NCBI GenBank assembly: GCA_000226015.1
Contig: JH153040.1
Span: 1 to 64,000 of the forward strand
From: Mnemiopsis leidyi
Taxonomy: Eukaryota; Ctenophora; Tentaculata; Lobata; Bolinopsidae
DNA length: 64,000 nucleotides
Direction: 5' to 3'
The first letter of the stretch is position 1. Each line of letters starts with the position of its first letter. This document shows, in pieces, positions 1 to 12,490 of this stretch. The translations under genes were made by a program, and so were the position numbers. Below the pieces are notes generated by a model that saw only the letters and a program-made list of their open reading frames with translations, did not search any database and was not told where the DNA came from.

Positions 1-1
1 T

Positions 2-193
2 TTTAAATCCAATTTAGAGACATTTAAATGCAACACCAAAGCATCAGGGATATGTGGATACTTTTGGGAAATTTCTGATGAAGTTTTAAATCGAGTAGAA
101 GGTGTTAATTATTTAGAGAACAAAAGGAAGCACAATAGCTTTCTAAAAGATAATCCTTTTGTAGCTAAAAAGAAATTTATTAACATTAATTAA
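2..193 (+). CDS. 3' end of an unrecognised coding region (partial)
   Basis: The frame is open from the window edge for 63 codons and ends with TAA at 191-193. No ATG is present, so the start lies upstream of the window or in another exon. The peptide is lysine- and asparagine-rich near its end (motifs ENKRKHNSF and NPFVAKKKF) and has two cysteines in an aromatic context (FKCN, GICGYFW). This composition is more protein-like than the surrounding AT-rich DNA and resembles the C-termini of some transposon-encoded proteins, but I do not recognise the family. It could also be the last exon of a host gene. Confidence 0.4.
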   Translation, partial: FKSNLETFKCNTKASGICGYFWEISDEVLNRVEGVNYLENKRKHNSFLKDNPFVAKKKFININ

Positions 194-904
194 ATATTTT
201 TGATAAACTTAATTAAATTTGTAATTTGTATGATACTTTGTGAGATTAAGTGTGATGATGCTGGCATCATTATTCATTATTTATTTATTACTAACAGTCA
301 ATTAAGGAAATTTATGGACCGGCACCGTGCTGAGTCGGGTATGATCCGACAACCTCTGCATTGTCTAGATGAGTGCATGTCTATCAGTGATCAATCGGTT
401 ATTATCTTGTCTCTGCTTAACTGCACACACAGTGTATATGAGCTATGAATGGGATCCAAACATAGCCAAGTGTAGTGCACTGTGAGTGTGTTATGAATGT
501 GGTTTCAGGTGAAACCTTGTTTCTAATTTAGATTGAAGATCAAACTTCACTAAAAATATTTCCAAGGAAATGTGAAATCGGATACAACATTACAGAAAGC
601 AGCAAAAATGCAGCTATAATTGTGGGGTAACAACACACCCAATTAATGGGAAATTTCTTGTACATCTGTAATACCAATTTTTCTTAATAAATCTAAAAAC
701 TATAAGTTTTGTGGATTTAGGACACATCAGATTCTTGAACAGTTGTTACTTTGTAATCTCATAAAGTTTTATAATTTTGTTCTCTATTTTACTTTCAATA
801 TGTTTGGCGACAAGGAAGCCTATCTAAACAAAATGTGTACTTTGGCCCGAACAAGACCTAAGGTAGACCAGAAACTGAGCCATGATTTCTACGTGAAGGA
901 ACAC
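194..904. other. No gene seen
   Basis: AT-rich sequence with only short chance reading frames. I see no splice-bounded exon, RNA gene or repeat here. Confidence 0.5.
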
Positions 905-1857
905 TCAACGGGCGTGTCTAAAATTTCTTTGCACTTCGCCAGGCCAGAAATGCGTGAGAGCGCGTGATGGCCGCGACAGTAGGTTATCAACCTACAAAGG
1001 AATACACAAAACCAATAAACGGATATCATCTCGTCAAGAGCGAAGCTGATAACAGCCCCTGAAATCCAAACTCAAGAATTAACATGCCTTACTGTGCGCA
1101 TGGTTCTGTTCGCGTGGCCATTTGCTGAACCGGCGTCGCCTATGCATGTCTTCTCCGATTTTGGATGAATCGCTAGTATAGCGACCTATCCGAGTTTGGG
1201 GCCGCGCGTGCCATGCGGGCTGTGCTGGTTTGGCAACTGAGCTTGGCGCGCGCAGCGGCTCCGCGCGGCCGATCAAAACAAATTTTTTTGAAAACCCGAG
1301 TGACTTGCCGCCACAACGCGTTATGTTTATTTATGATGTGTTTTGATGTTAAAATAAACCTAAATGTAAATCTTTGTTTACCAAATTTTTGTTTACTAAA
1401 ACCTTGTCTCACGTTGCGGTCATGCCGCCGCGCGCTTCGCGCGCGCCGGAGGCTGCCGCTTCGCGGCAGTAGGGCTATGCAACGTGTAGCAACTAAAACC
1501 TTATTAGTTCTGCCCTTAAATATCTCAAAATAAAATTTCAAAACATTAAAATTTATAAAATTTTCACCTCTATGGGTAGTTTATTCCAAAAAGCAAAAAG
1601 ACATAACCCTATCATTTGAAAAATTTATATCGTATATGAATATTCGATTAATTTAGGAAACTTTACTTTTCCCTGGCTTACTTACCAAATTAAGTCCTAA
1701 TTTACTTAACGGGTGATGCGCATCTAGGATTTCTTTTATTTGCGTGAGAGCGCATGATGGCCGCGATTGTAGGTTGATAACCTACTGTCGCGGCCATCAC
1801 GCGCTGTCACGCATTTCTGGCCTGGCGAAGAAATTCTAGACGCGCATCGCCCGTTGA
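905..1857. mobile_element. GC-rich inverted-repeat DNA element (non-autonomous)
   Basis: A left arm at about 905-997 reappears inverted at about 1767-1857, with roughly 90 bases of near-match including GTAGGTTATCAACCTAC, GGCCGCGACA and TTCGCCAGGCCAGAAATGCG. The right arm sits inside a further imperfect palindrome at 1741-1814, and one more copy of the GTAGGTT...AACCTAC motif lies just outside at 1859-1884. The interior has unusually GC-rich self-complementary blocks (about 1247-1270 and 1427-1470) in otherwise AT-rich DNA. No transposase frame is present. The motif AATTCTAGACGCGCATCGCCC at its right end matches the palindrome at 33.99-34.06 kb, so the two loci belong to one repeat family. Exact ends and target-site duplications were not resolved. 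Confidence 0.65.
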
Positions 1858-2254
1858 GGCCGCGACAGTAGGTTATCAACCTACAACTAATCTACTAAAA
1901 TTTAAAACCCCAGTGCCCAGATGATTAGATTTGATTGATTTGAAACTTTTATCGAAAAAGTATTTGATTATACAATTGAACAGTAAATACTAAAGACACG
2001 AAATATCATAAGGCTGAAAAATTTGGCCGCTGGATTATCTGCCAAAGACTTAATATCGAAATAAATACAACAACAATTGGGGATACCAGTAACATCCATG
2101 ATGAGACACCAAGGTGCCTCGGACTCTTACTCTGGACCCCAACTTCACTGACTAGATTTAAATCCACTAAGACTTGTAGCCTGATGATATTTGTTGTGCA
2201 AAAGCAAAAGCCCGTTGTAAAGTTTTTCAAGGTACGAACCCCATCATTATCTTA

Positions 2255-3719
2255 CATTTGGGTGCATCGCAAATGTGCAGTGCAGAGGTGACGACCTTTC
2301 AATAATTATCCTCGATTTGATCACAAAAACGGTCATAACTTCAGTTCTGATTATCATTTTTTGATGAAAATTTCAGGACTTCTTAATGATGAATAAAAGA
2401 TGGTGCCTACAAAGTTTCAAGATGTTAAAAGCTATTTTGACGATTTTGTAATTTTAGCATATTTTTGCATATTAAGCAAAAATGGCTCATCCTCACCTTT
2501 CCGAAACTCAATAGATCTCATCAGCCGGACATCATGAACACATCCTGAAAGTTTCATCAAGAAATATCGACCAGAACTGAAGTTATGGTCAATTTTTATT
2601 TTCTGTATATTAAGCAAATTACCGTTCTCAACAATCATAACAAACCAAATTCCTTACTATAATTTACTATACCTCTATAGCCTTATACAGATAAGATAAT
2701 CAGATAAGATAATATGTATGCAGTTCTAGGGGAGATATTGGACTGAAAGATTACGTCATAGGTACTTCGGAGAACCTTAAGGCATAATGCACTTTACAGA
2801 TCAGACTGTGAAACTCTCATCGACCTACTATACCTACTACTATACCTACTATTCTTGGCAAAATCTCTTAATTCGAGGGCCTGATAAGACTTCCTTTTGT
2901 TTACTTTTCACCCTTATCAACCTGTCAATTTGATTACAAAACAGACGAATTTGGCACAACTTTTGCCTGTAAACTTTACTCTTTTAATGTACACATGGGC
3001 TTATCATTTGCCATGTTTAGAGTTCCCACGTGATTAAGATAACAAATGAATAAATTAGGCGGTCATCATGGATTGCTTTTTCAATAACATTTTTCTGTAA
3101 CTTTTTCCAATGAGCAGATCGTTGATCGTGGTGTCCGCTGGAAACTGCGATATGTTGGATCTCATCCAATGTATCGTAGGCTAACTTATCCAAACGTCAT
3201 ACACTGTACACTGTACACAAGTGTGTAGAATGTAGCTAACATTTTTCAGTCCAATATCTCCCCTAGACCTGCATACATATTACGTGATAATCTTATCTGT
3301 ATAATGCTATAGAGGTATAGTAAGGAATTTGGTTTGTTATGATTGGTGAGAACAGTAATTTGCTAAATATACGGAAAATAAAAATTGTCCACAACTTCAG
3401 TTCTGGTCAATATTTTTATGAAACTATTAGGATGTGTTCATGATGTCCAGCTGATGAGATATATTGAGTTTGGGGAAGGTGAGGATGAGCCATTTTTGCT
3501 TAATATGCAAAAATATGCTAAAATTACAAAATCGTCAAAATAGCTTGTATCATCTTGAAACTTTGTAGGCATCATATTTTATTCATCATTAAGAAGTCCT
3601 CAAATTTTCAATAAAAATGATAATTAGAACCTAAGTTATGACCATTTTTGTGATCAAATCGAGGTTAATTATTGAAAGGTTGACACCTCTGCCCTGCACA
3701 TTTGCGATGCACCCAAATT
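2255..3719. mobile_element. Foldback element with ~490-base inverted arms
   Basis: The left arm (about 2255-2749) and right arm (about 3242-3719) are inverted copies along their whole length, differing by scattered substitutions and small indels. They begin and end with ATTTGGGTGCATCGC and its complement, and meet the spacer at GGGAGATATTGGACTGAAA and its complement. The 490-base spacer has no coding frame. Long inverted arms with no transposase suit a non-autonomous foldback or long-TIR DNA transposon. RNA across it would form a hairpin of nearly 500 base pairs. The superfamily is not recognised. Reading frames within the arms are incidental. Confidence 0.75.
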
Positions 3720-3739
3720 TTGAAACCACCCTGTATAAA

Positions 3740-3868
3740 TCAAAATTGGGATAAATGGGATAAACCCTGGCTAGCTTTATAAACTTCAATCAGGTCTCCT
3801 CTCAAACGTCTCTTAGCGAGAGTTGTCAGCTGTAGAATCTGCAGTCGCTCAGAGTAAGGGAGAAGGCC
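3740..3868 (-). mobile_element. LINE fragment, C-terminal end of a CR1/L2-type reverse transcriptase ORF
   Basis: Read on the minus strand, 3868-3740 encodes an uninterrupted 42-residue peptide with SERLQILQLTTLAKRRLRGD followed by LIEVYKASQG and a TGA stop. The pattern ERLxxLxLxTLxxRRLRGDLIExYK is the well-known conserved block near the end of CR1/L2-type LINE ORF2 proteins. Nothing upstream of it is recognisable as reverse transcriptase, so this is a short 3' remnant. The foldback element ends only about 20 bases away. Confidence 0.7.
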
Positions 3869-3874
3869 TACCCC

Positions 3875-4472
3875 TTCAATCATTTTAGTTTATATCATAA
3901 TTTGAATTGAACTTGTGACATTGCATAATTAGAAAATATTTTATAAATTTATTGTGGGGATAAATACAAATTTGTTTTTCTCTTGAATATCTGTGTTCCT
4001 CTGTCTAAATTTGATATTTGAGGGTAAGAGTCCCAGAGGGTGCACATAGGAATGAGGAGCTGTCAGCATGCAATTTAAGACCACTGCCATGGTGATGCTC
4101 CATTTTATAATTTTTTGGGCCCTTTGCATTCATGTATTAAATTTTTTCAGGATACTTTGATGAAAGCTAAGATTTAAACTAAATGAATACTGCTTTTTTC
4201 AGAAGATGGAAAATCATGACCATGAACCTGATTCATTTTGTCCCCAAAACCGGGATCTACATGTATCTAATAATTGGATAACACTATGTCTTATCTATAT
4301 ATTTGTCCTTACAGCTGACTCAATCATACTCTATGTCATTTACGGGTAATTTGAGCATTTATGTGTACAGCAGCTAAGGGGCTATGAAGCAACAGGTTAT
4401 TTGTGTATTTTTTGGTGTATTCTATATGACCAGTGTTTAGTTTTATCAATGTTTTGATATCCGTTTTTTACC
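3875..4472. other. Region upstream of the receptor gene; no gene seen
   Basis: AT-rich sequence with no convincing exon. It presumably contains the 5' untranslated region and promoter of the receptor starting at 4473 or 4500, but I can name no specific promoter element. Confidence 0.4.
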
Positions 4473-7400
4473 ATGTTCATTAATACTCACAGCCGAAGGA
4501 TGAAGTCAACTGAAACATGTCCCGAAAATACAAGCAATCATGTCAACATAAGCAGTGGGATGACCTTGGCTGTAGTCTACTTAGCAGTTTTATCTCTCAA
4601 CAGCCTTATCATATTTGTTATATTTCGGTAATGAAGCAGGGTTTACTTTCATTGTTATATGTCAGCTTTCCATTAAAAGGGTTCTAGAGCAATCATCATT
4701 TACAACTCAATGTTTTCTGTTGATAGGTTTTATGAGTCTGCCGAATTCATTGATGCTCAAAAATTGGTCTCGGCTTTCATCACACTATAGAAAGTGAGAT
4801 ATTTTTGTAGATCAACTATTTATTGAAATCATTCACCAGGGTGAAGCACAGAAGTTTACGATGGAGTTTAGATTATCTTGTCTCTTTTCTCGCAATTACA
4901 GGTAATTTGCAGATCCTTAACTGATTATAGATATGTATCTGATCAATGATGCATGTCGATATGTATCATTGAACTTGCCCCCAGATTTAGTCTTATAGGT
5001 AATTTTACATTCGTTTTATAGGTATTTACAGCTCAGGTGGTGCTTAGTAGCAACTAAGCAGGTGTCTGATTGATATCATCGAGAATAAACATTTTCAGAT
5101 TTAATCAGTACTCTTGTGGGAGTTCCTATACCTATAATAGCTTACATGCAAGGCTACTGGCCTGGAAGCTGCAACAGTGGCGAGACCAGCCACACTTTTA
5201 GTACTTTTAATATATCATGTAAACTTGTGAGTATAGTCTTGGTACCGATTTAAGATTTGGTTCTTATTTAAATGCTCCTTGCCACAAAATTAAAAATCAA
5301 CAACTTGTCAATTATATGGAACTGTAACAATCTTGCCATGTTTAAAATAGTGATCAATAACCTGATATGATAACTTTATTTCAGTTTTATTTGTTCCTCG
5401 TGTGGGGAAGGTTAAGCACAATGTTTATCATAACAATGATGTGCATTGAGCGCTTTTTAGCTATCACCAGACCTTTTATTCACAGAGAAATTGTAACCGC
5501 AGGTAAAAGATCATGTTTTATTTAGACCTATGTCTCTTAAATTCTAACACTTTGAAATTTAAAACGATGTGATGCTGAACAGCCGTAATATTGAATTGGC
5601 CGAGTGAATTCCAAGAGTTTTTGTTCACCTTGCATTTCAGGACGTCTGCGGAAGTGTGTATATGGTATATGGTTCGCAATGTTCCTATATTCACTTCTCC
5701 CGATATTAGAAATCGGCCATGTAAGTGAATCGTGACCAAATCTTTGCCTTCCATATTTTTATCGGATCAAATGGAAATTTGAGTTACGCCGCCCCCTCTT
5801 TTAATCTGATCTAGATGGATAAAGCTTGTTCAATGTTATTTTGTTGATAAAACTATGTTATTTGACAGGTAAAATTGCATTGGAACATGCATCTCGATGC
5901 AGGGGAATCAAAGACTGAAGAAATGTCATACTTTTTTTGTTTTATGGACTATAGTGACTTAGATGTATGTTGTATTTTTCTCATTTATTTGAGTCAATTT
6001 ATCACTTTATCAATCGTCGCCATCTTTAATGCGATCTTGGAGAAAGATATTAAAATTTGGTTGGCCCACATTTCCCGAAATTAATTTCTTTTGTTCACAT
6101 TTAATCTCAACCTTTTTACGGCTTTATCCCAGGTTAACAAATCAAGTGGCTTGGGAAACCTTATATACTCTATAATTTTTGCTCTGTTTGGTTGTATAAG
6201 TCTGACGATAGTGCTGATTTGCGTGTTTTTCATCTGTCGTATACTCCTTGTTCGCAGACCGCAGTTCAGCGCTAATAAAAACAAAAAGCCGGTGAGATAT
6301 ATTGCTACATCCAACTTTCATCCATATAGCTATATAGTTATCAGCTCGTAATTCGTATCTTTCTCATTTTTCTATAATTGTCAATTGGCTGACCATTCCT
6401 CCAATAACTACTGGTCAGCGTCTGAGACACAAAAAAATAGTATCATGTGCTTATGATGTAGAAATAATCAACTAAAAGTTTTGCCGTGCAATAAAATACT
6501 TTTCCTCATAAAACATGAATACTGTTTAGTGCTAGTCTGTCGATCGTTGTGGCCAATTTACGAACGAAATAGAGCTATAACACCGCCAGATGTCACGGTA
6601 GTTATAACGCCCACTTTGTCCGCAGGCATCAGCCTCCAAAACGTATTCAGTAAATACGCCTGCACCCACGGTTGCAGACGAACAGACCGACAAAAATCGT
6701 AAAATGTTGGCAAAACCGTCCATGTTGGAGAAAAGCCGGACATTCCTGGCGAAACGGCGACCTCAGATAAAGAAGTTCGAACCGGAGGAGTTGCAGTTCA
6801 TCGCCCTGATGTTGATGATAGCGGGGGTTTTTTACGTGACCTTCCTCCCAACCATGGTTAGTCGACGCTTAATGTTGGTTATTTGAGGGCGAGGTTATGT
6901 TGTAGAATTTTGTTTTCTTTCCCGTTATAGAAAGCGGCAATCTCTAAGTTTCGTGGACAATCCATCACGTTTAAAACTATTTGAAATGAGTTTTGATGAT
7001 TTGCAGTCAGGTTAATTAAGGGTTTGATTAAAATCGCGCTAGCATTAGACCACCAAGAGCTTTGCCGTTAAATCTGCATTAGTTCGTGTTTAAATACCAT
7101 TACCATCTTGTCGATGTTAATGTTTGCCAATACCTAGTTCACGTACTTTGGTTTAATTTAATGCCAATAGGTTTGGGTCATGTGATTGGAAATTGCTCAT
7201 GGGAAATTACTGAAATACTTTGAGATCAATCGTGTCAGCGGCAGACTAAATGATGAATTTAATGAATGAAACGTTTTAATACTTTCAACACTACTATTAT
7301 ACAAATTATTTGAGGCTCTAATGATGTAATTAAACGAAGAATTCAAGCCTTAATTATCTGTGCGTTTCCCTTCTGACCACCAACATCATGAATGAAACGT

Positions 7401-9382
7401 AAAAGGTTTCCAGATTATTTGCCATCATTTTCGTCACAAGGCGGTGCACATTATGATGGTAACTGTAGGCAGTGAGGAGTTGCAGAAGGCAAAGAGATGT
7501 TACAACTTCTACTTTTCACTATCGACTTTTAATAATATTCTTAAACATTATTTAAAGTAAGGTAATTATACCAGACTGCGGTTTACGGTGAATGACTTGA
7601 GGCGGTACACGTTGTTTTTACTTAGAACATCTCCACCAACCACCAGAACGGGGTACACCGTACACGTGTGTTTCTGTACCGTACATAGTACATACTGCCC
7701 TGGTATACATACAAATACACTGTTCCACACTGTTCCACACTATTCGCGAACACCTGTTCTGGAACGCTCTGTCATAGCGGGACTAATGGACTTTGTTTGC
7801 GCTCGCACTCCTCTAATCACGCTTTGACTACTGACTTTGGACTATCATCAACGTCTTATAAAGTACATCACACCTTGCCGGTCGGCGGTCTTTAGCCGGC
7901 TGGATTTATTAAGACTAACAAGGTTACTATTGTTGGATTAAGCCTCTGGGTTATTCCCACAAAAACATCCGCGTTACCTTTGAATATGACTGAGATTCGG
8001 CTTTTCTTCAAACACCCTAATGCGTTAGATCACAAGGAAATTTGGGAACTGTTGCCGACGGCTATAAGGTAACGGGTAACAGTTCACTCATGAGCTGTGA
8101 CTTGTGCTCCCTCATTTGCTCTCGGATGTCTGATATTTCTCTGAATACTGAGCCTCTAAATACACCGACTGTGAAGACTGGGACTGACAATTAAATATAT
8201 AGAGTTCGGGTATCAAGTGTGCTCTTTAAAGTTATGAGTTCATGAAACTTTTCAGGTCCTGGTTATTTCCAACATCGCTGGCCACGGCATGAGCGAGAAC
8301 TTTACCTTCTGGTCAATGAGGTGAGCTGTCTTTGTGATTGCGGTGTCGACTAAAAACCTTAATTTGTTATATGGTATTAGTGGCATCATTATAGCTGTGC
8401 TTCTTACGGAAATGGCAAAATTTGTGCACATTACTGTTATTTACGAAACATAAATCTATCATCAGTTTACGATCATTAAATATACATCTTGGAGAAACAA
8501 CAAGTTTTGTCAGATTAAATTTCAACTTGGGAGTTGAAATGTAAATGCAAGCTGGGATGACTTAGATAATGTAAACCTCTAGAATTTCACTCAATATTAA
8601 GTTTCTACTGATCTGCAGATCACAGGCTGGCGCTAGTAAGCGTTACATAGGCCTTTATGCTTATATTAGCCAATAATGCACGGCAGAGTATTTGGGGAGG
8701 AGTCGGAAATTTGCCTTAACGATTGAGTGGGATTGACCAATGTGAAGCCAGATACGACCAATCTAATTAGAGAAACAAAGTCACGTGATAGAAAAGATTT
8801 TCGACTCCTTCCTAAGAATTCTGACGTCCATTGTTTATGTATATTTAAAACTCTTACTTCTCATACATGATTATGACATATTCAATGCACATCCGTTTAA
8901 AGACTTTGCAAATAAACGCTTTACAGTTTCACAAAACGAAAATTTCTGTCATACTTTTTAGATTGAACTCCTCAAAGTTAACTTTTTCAATTACCAATAC
9001 AATCTATTGACGGGCATATTGCCAACCCCCTTGACCTATCCTTGCTCTACCACCTCACTTTATGAATTACCACGTGGCTCTTTGAGCTATTACGTGATTC
9101 TTTGAGCTACAAATTGGCTCTTTAAGCTACCACTTGATGTGCTTTAAAAGTGCAAAGAATTATGGCCCATTTAGTCACCTAGAAGAACCCTTTAAAAACA
9201 ACCCTCACAACCTAGAAGAACCCTAAAAAACCTCTCCATCAGGTTCACTTCGTTCGTGGTGGTGGCGAACCCTCTCATTTATGGGTTCAGCAACAAGCTC
9301 TACCGTATTGGTTGTATCTACGTCGTCAAGTCTTTTGGTGCTTTCTTCTGCTGCAAGACTATACCAGTACCGGAACGTCTGG
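4473..9382 (+). CDS. Prostanoid (prostaglandin E) receptor-like class A GPCR, seven-helix core in ten exons
   Basis: Exons: 4473-4627 (ATG at 4473 or, in the same frame, 4500), 4840-4901, 5099-5226, 5385-5502, 5641-5720, 5869-5964, 6133-6291, 6626-6856, 8256-8320, 9243-9382. Every junction has GT...AG and matching phase. The product is a plasma-membrane receptor of about 400 residues plus tail. Seen: glycosylation sites before helix 1 (NTS, NIS), LSLN in helix 1, AITD in helix 2, then IAYMQGYWPG, which matches the prostanoid ATYMKGQWPG block. Helix 3 ends ERFLAITRP (ERY/DRY position). A cysteine sits in FFCFMDY of loop 2. Helix 6 has TFLP and helix 7 has NPLIY. The arginine in SMRFTS lies nine residues before NP, the spacing of the prostanoid arginine that binds the ligand carboxylate. 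Ligand is inferred, not shown. The last exon ends in phase 1, so a separate tail exon is required. Confidence 0.88.
6857..8255. other. Intron of the receptor gene
   Basis: A 1.4-kb intron between the exon ending helix 6 and the exon starting helix 7 (donor GTTAGT, acceptor TTTTCAG). No internal gene or repeat was recognised. Confidence 0.7.
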
Positions 9383-9901
9383 GTAAGTGCCCATTTTGTC
9401 AGATGTGCTGTATCCGTGGTGTGTGAGTGTGTGTGTGACGTCATATTGAAGTGTGACGTCATGAAGAGTGACGTTATGTGGAAGTGTGGAGAATGTATAG
9501 GCATGATTGTCGGGAGTGTTTTATTGGGTTTGGACCGTGTAACTACTTTGTAACTAGAAATGGTGTAAAATTATTAGATTTAGTGCTTCAACTAAAATAT
9601 AGATATACCGATGGGAACCAATTTTAGACACATTTTGCTATTTTTTTTACTTTTTACGGTGAAATGAAGCTGATAGAAGTGCGTTATTTTCACTGCCCAA
9701 TATCATACTTTCCTTAATCACCAACACCATTATATGACATCATCTCTTGTCAGTGTCACCCTTGTCTGATATTCCCTTCACTTTCCACATATTGACTTAC
9801 TTTATTAAGGTTGAAGACTTGAAATATTAAAATACCATACGACGGATTCTCCGCAAGCTACTAAATTTTTGGCGATTAGAGGTAAGTCTCAAAGTCTGGA
9901 A

Positions 9902-10093
9902 GGTATTTGGATAAACAAAACTAAGTCCTGTAGGTGCCGTGCTGGGTAAGGTATCTGGATAAACAAAACTAAGTCCTGTAGGTGTCGTGCTGGGTAAGGT
10001 ATTTGGATAAACAAAACTAAGTCCTGTAGGTGCCGTGCTGGGTAAGGTATTTGGATAAACAAAACTAAGTCCTGTAGGTGCCGTGCTGGGTAA
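9902..10093. repeat. 48-base minisatellite, four copies
   Basis: Four near-identical 48-base units occur in a row. Each contains CTAAGTCCTGTAG followed by GTGCCGTGCTGG and GTAAGGTAT, that is an acceptor-like and a donor-like motif 12 bases apart. The array lies about 500 bases after the last receptor core exon. Whether any unit is spliced is unknown. Confidence 0.9.
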
Positions 10094-10551
10094 GAAGATC
10101 GGTAATAAGGAGGGAAGGAGGGAGTAGTATCCTAAAAGTCATTATGCAAATGTTCGGACTTGTTGCTTGTCCCCTGAACATCTGGTGGGGGATGACGGTG
10201 AAAAGAATATGATGGCTGACTAGATGAAATTACTCGGCGTTACCTGTGCTATCTAGAAGTAAACTGTTGTACAAGAAATAAAAGCGATCAAATATTCTAG
10301 ATGTCGGAACAATCTCAGTAAAGTGATACCTACCTATTTGAGGATCTTGCTTCTGACCTTAACGTGGTATTCAAAAGTTCATCACCGGTATCATTTTCTT
10401 TACAATTAGTCCTTTCTTTTCCATTTCATACAATAATTTTACTTCAACGATCCACGAAAACTTGCATTCTTGCTTACGCTCATATTTCTCATTTTGAGTT
10501 AAAAGCTTGATGTGTTAGCTGTCTGTGAATATTTCTGCGAATATGGTGCCG

Positions 10552-10762
10552 GACTGCGAACTTTCGTTCTGACATTATTTATGCGGTAAAAAAGGAGCAA
10601 GCATGTTTCATTAATGTATTTCTCGACTGCAAACTTTCGTTCTGATATTATTTATGCGGAAAAAAGGAGCGGGCATGTTTCATTAATGTATTCCCCGACT
10701 GCGAACTTTCGTTCTGATATTATTTATGCGGTAAAAAGGAGCATGTTTCATTAATGTATTCC
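10552..10762. repeat. Tandem repeat of about 70 bases, three copies
   Basis: Three diverged copies carry GACTGCGAACTTTCGTTCTG, TTATTTATGCGGTAAAAA, GGAGC and ATGTTTCATTAATGTATT in the same order. The third copy is slightly shorter. Confidence 0.85.
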
Positions 10763-12374
10763 CAGTTTGTGATGACTTGCAGGTTTTTTACAAGTTTTCA
10801 TTGGTCCAATTATCCTAATGCATAATTAGTTTTTCCGTGCATGAGAGTTTTCAAAGGTTTGTCTTCTGTACAACCCTCTGAAGAACGCAAATACTTCGAG
10901 TTCTCGACGATGATTCTGGTGGATCGCTTTTTTAAATGGCACTTTGTAAATGTTAATATTCATATCGCATGTGTCAAAGTGGCTAAGTCGATCTATTATG
11001 TCCCCCATGTATCTAAGAACTGACAATTGGTAATTCAGTTGCAGCTTAATTTCCCTGATCGCATAACCTCATCAAAACTATAAACGAACGAAGCTTGCTT
11101 TAATAGACATGTCACATTGTTGACAAACAAAGAGCACCATTCAATTTACTCTCGCTCCTCCGGTCTATATATTCAAGAAATATTAGAGCAACATTTTAGG
11201 AACCATGAAAATTTTATCGAATAGTTAAAGCAACTTGTATATCGTAGTCGTTCTGTGACTAACAGAAAGATATCATCGCGAAAGATGTCTAAAATATTTA
11301 TCGTTTCTTGATGATGCTGAAATTGAACTGTAATGTCGGGACCCATGTCAGAACAGCATGGTGTAGTAATAGTACCTCGCTGCATCACTGTGAATTAATT
11401 GGTCACCTCAACATCGTTACATTGCATAGAATCGCTGCGACAAGCGGCTAGTCCTTGTTGATACGACAAGCCAACCAGCATAAGTAAGTGTCAAGGCGTC
11501 AAGTGCAGCGCATTAATCTTGTTAATGTTTTTATATCTATATTATACAAACGTTATTATTTTCAATCTAGGGCTCACAAAGGAACGGATTTATTACTATT
11601 ATGTATACTTCTTTCATAGATCGCTGTCGAGCACACAGACACATAGTTGTTTACAGTTTTATTTCAACTAAACGTTACCATCTGAATTTGTAAAGGGGAG
11701 GATCATTTAGTTAATAGACATGTGCTCAACTCTGTAGAGAAGGATCCTTATATAGTCCGGTAACATGTAAAAAATGAAACGACGTATTCCAGAGTGATCT
11801 GCAGAAGACTCAACTAGATTTGGCCGTTGCTTCAACGGCGTTTAAGGCTATCCGCCGTAGTGTCATAGCAAATTATTTGTATAAATCTAGTGTTGAAAGA
11901 ATAAAAACTTTAATACGTTTACCACACTAGATATTGATCCTATAGCGATTGCTATTTTCCTCCTCGACGTCAGCGAAAGCTTTCACAAGAGTATCCTTAT
12001 ACATTTGATATGATATGAGCACAACCCCTAGCTAATTTGTTTGCAGAACTCTTCTCTTATTGCCACCCACGAAGCAGGAACTAGTCATGAATTTTCTTCC
12101 GACGTGTCCGGGAAGTGAAAGGAGACCTGAGGCTGCGTCCCCTTACTCTTTACATGCCTCGAAAATGTTTGAACATAGGGAGACTCAGGAAATATTCTAC
12201 ATTCAAGTCATGTGCAGGGCTGTTTGTTTTTAGAGACTGTTTTTTGAGGGGACTACACTCGGCAGACACTCTGTCTACGGATCTACCCCAAAGTAGAGCA
12301 GATCAGCTAAGTTCCGCTTCGTAGGACCAACCCGTCAGAGTTAAGTCCCAAAGTTGCCAAACTGACTCACCACA

Positions 12375-12490
12375 AAGATGTTCTTCCTTGCCTATATAAA
12401 GATGTCCTTCCTTGCCTATATAAAGATGTTCTTCCTTGCCTATATAAAGATGTCCTTCCTTGCCTATATAAATATATTCTTCCTTGCCTA
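12375..12490. repeat. 24-base minisatellite, nearly five copies
   Basis: Units read AAGATGTCCTTCCTTGCCTATATA with single-base changes. The array is pyrimidine-rich and non-coding. Confidence 0.9.

Noticed and set aside
4615-4797. 60-codon frame between receptor exons 1 and 2
   Set aside because: Lies in an intron; splicing 4627 to 4840 keeps the frame and gives the expected helix 1 to helix 2 sequence.
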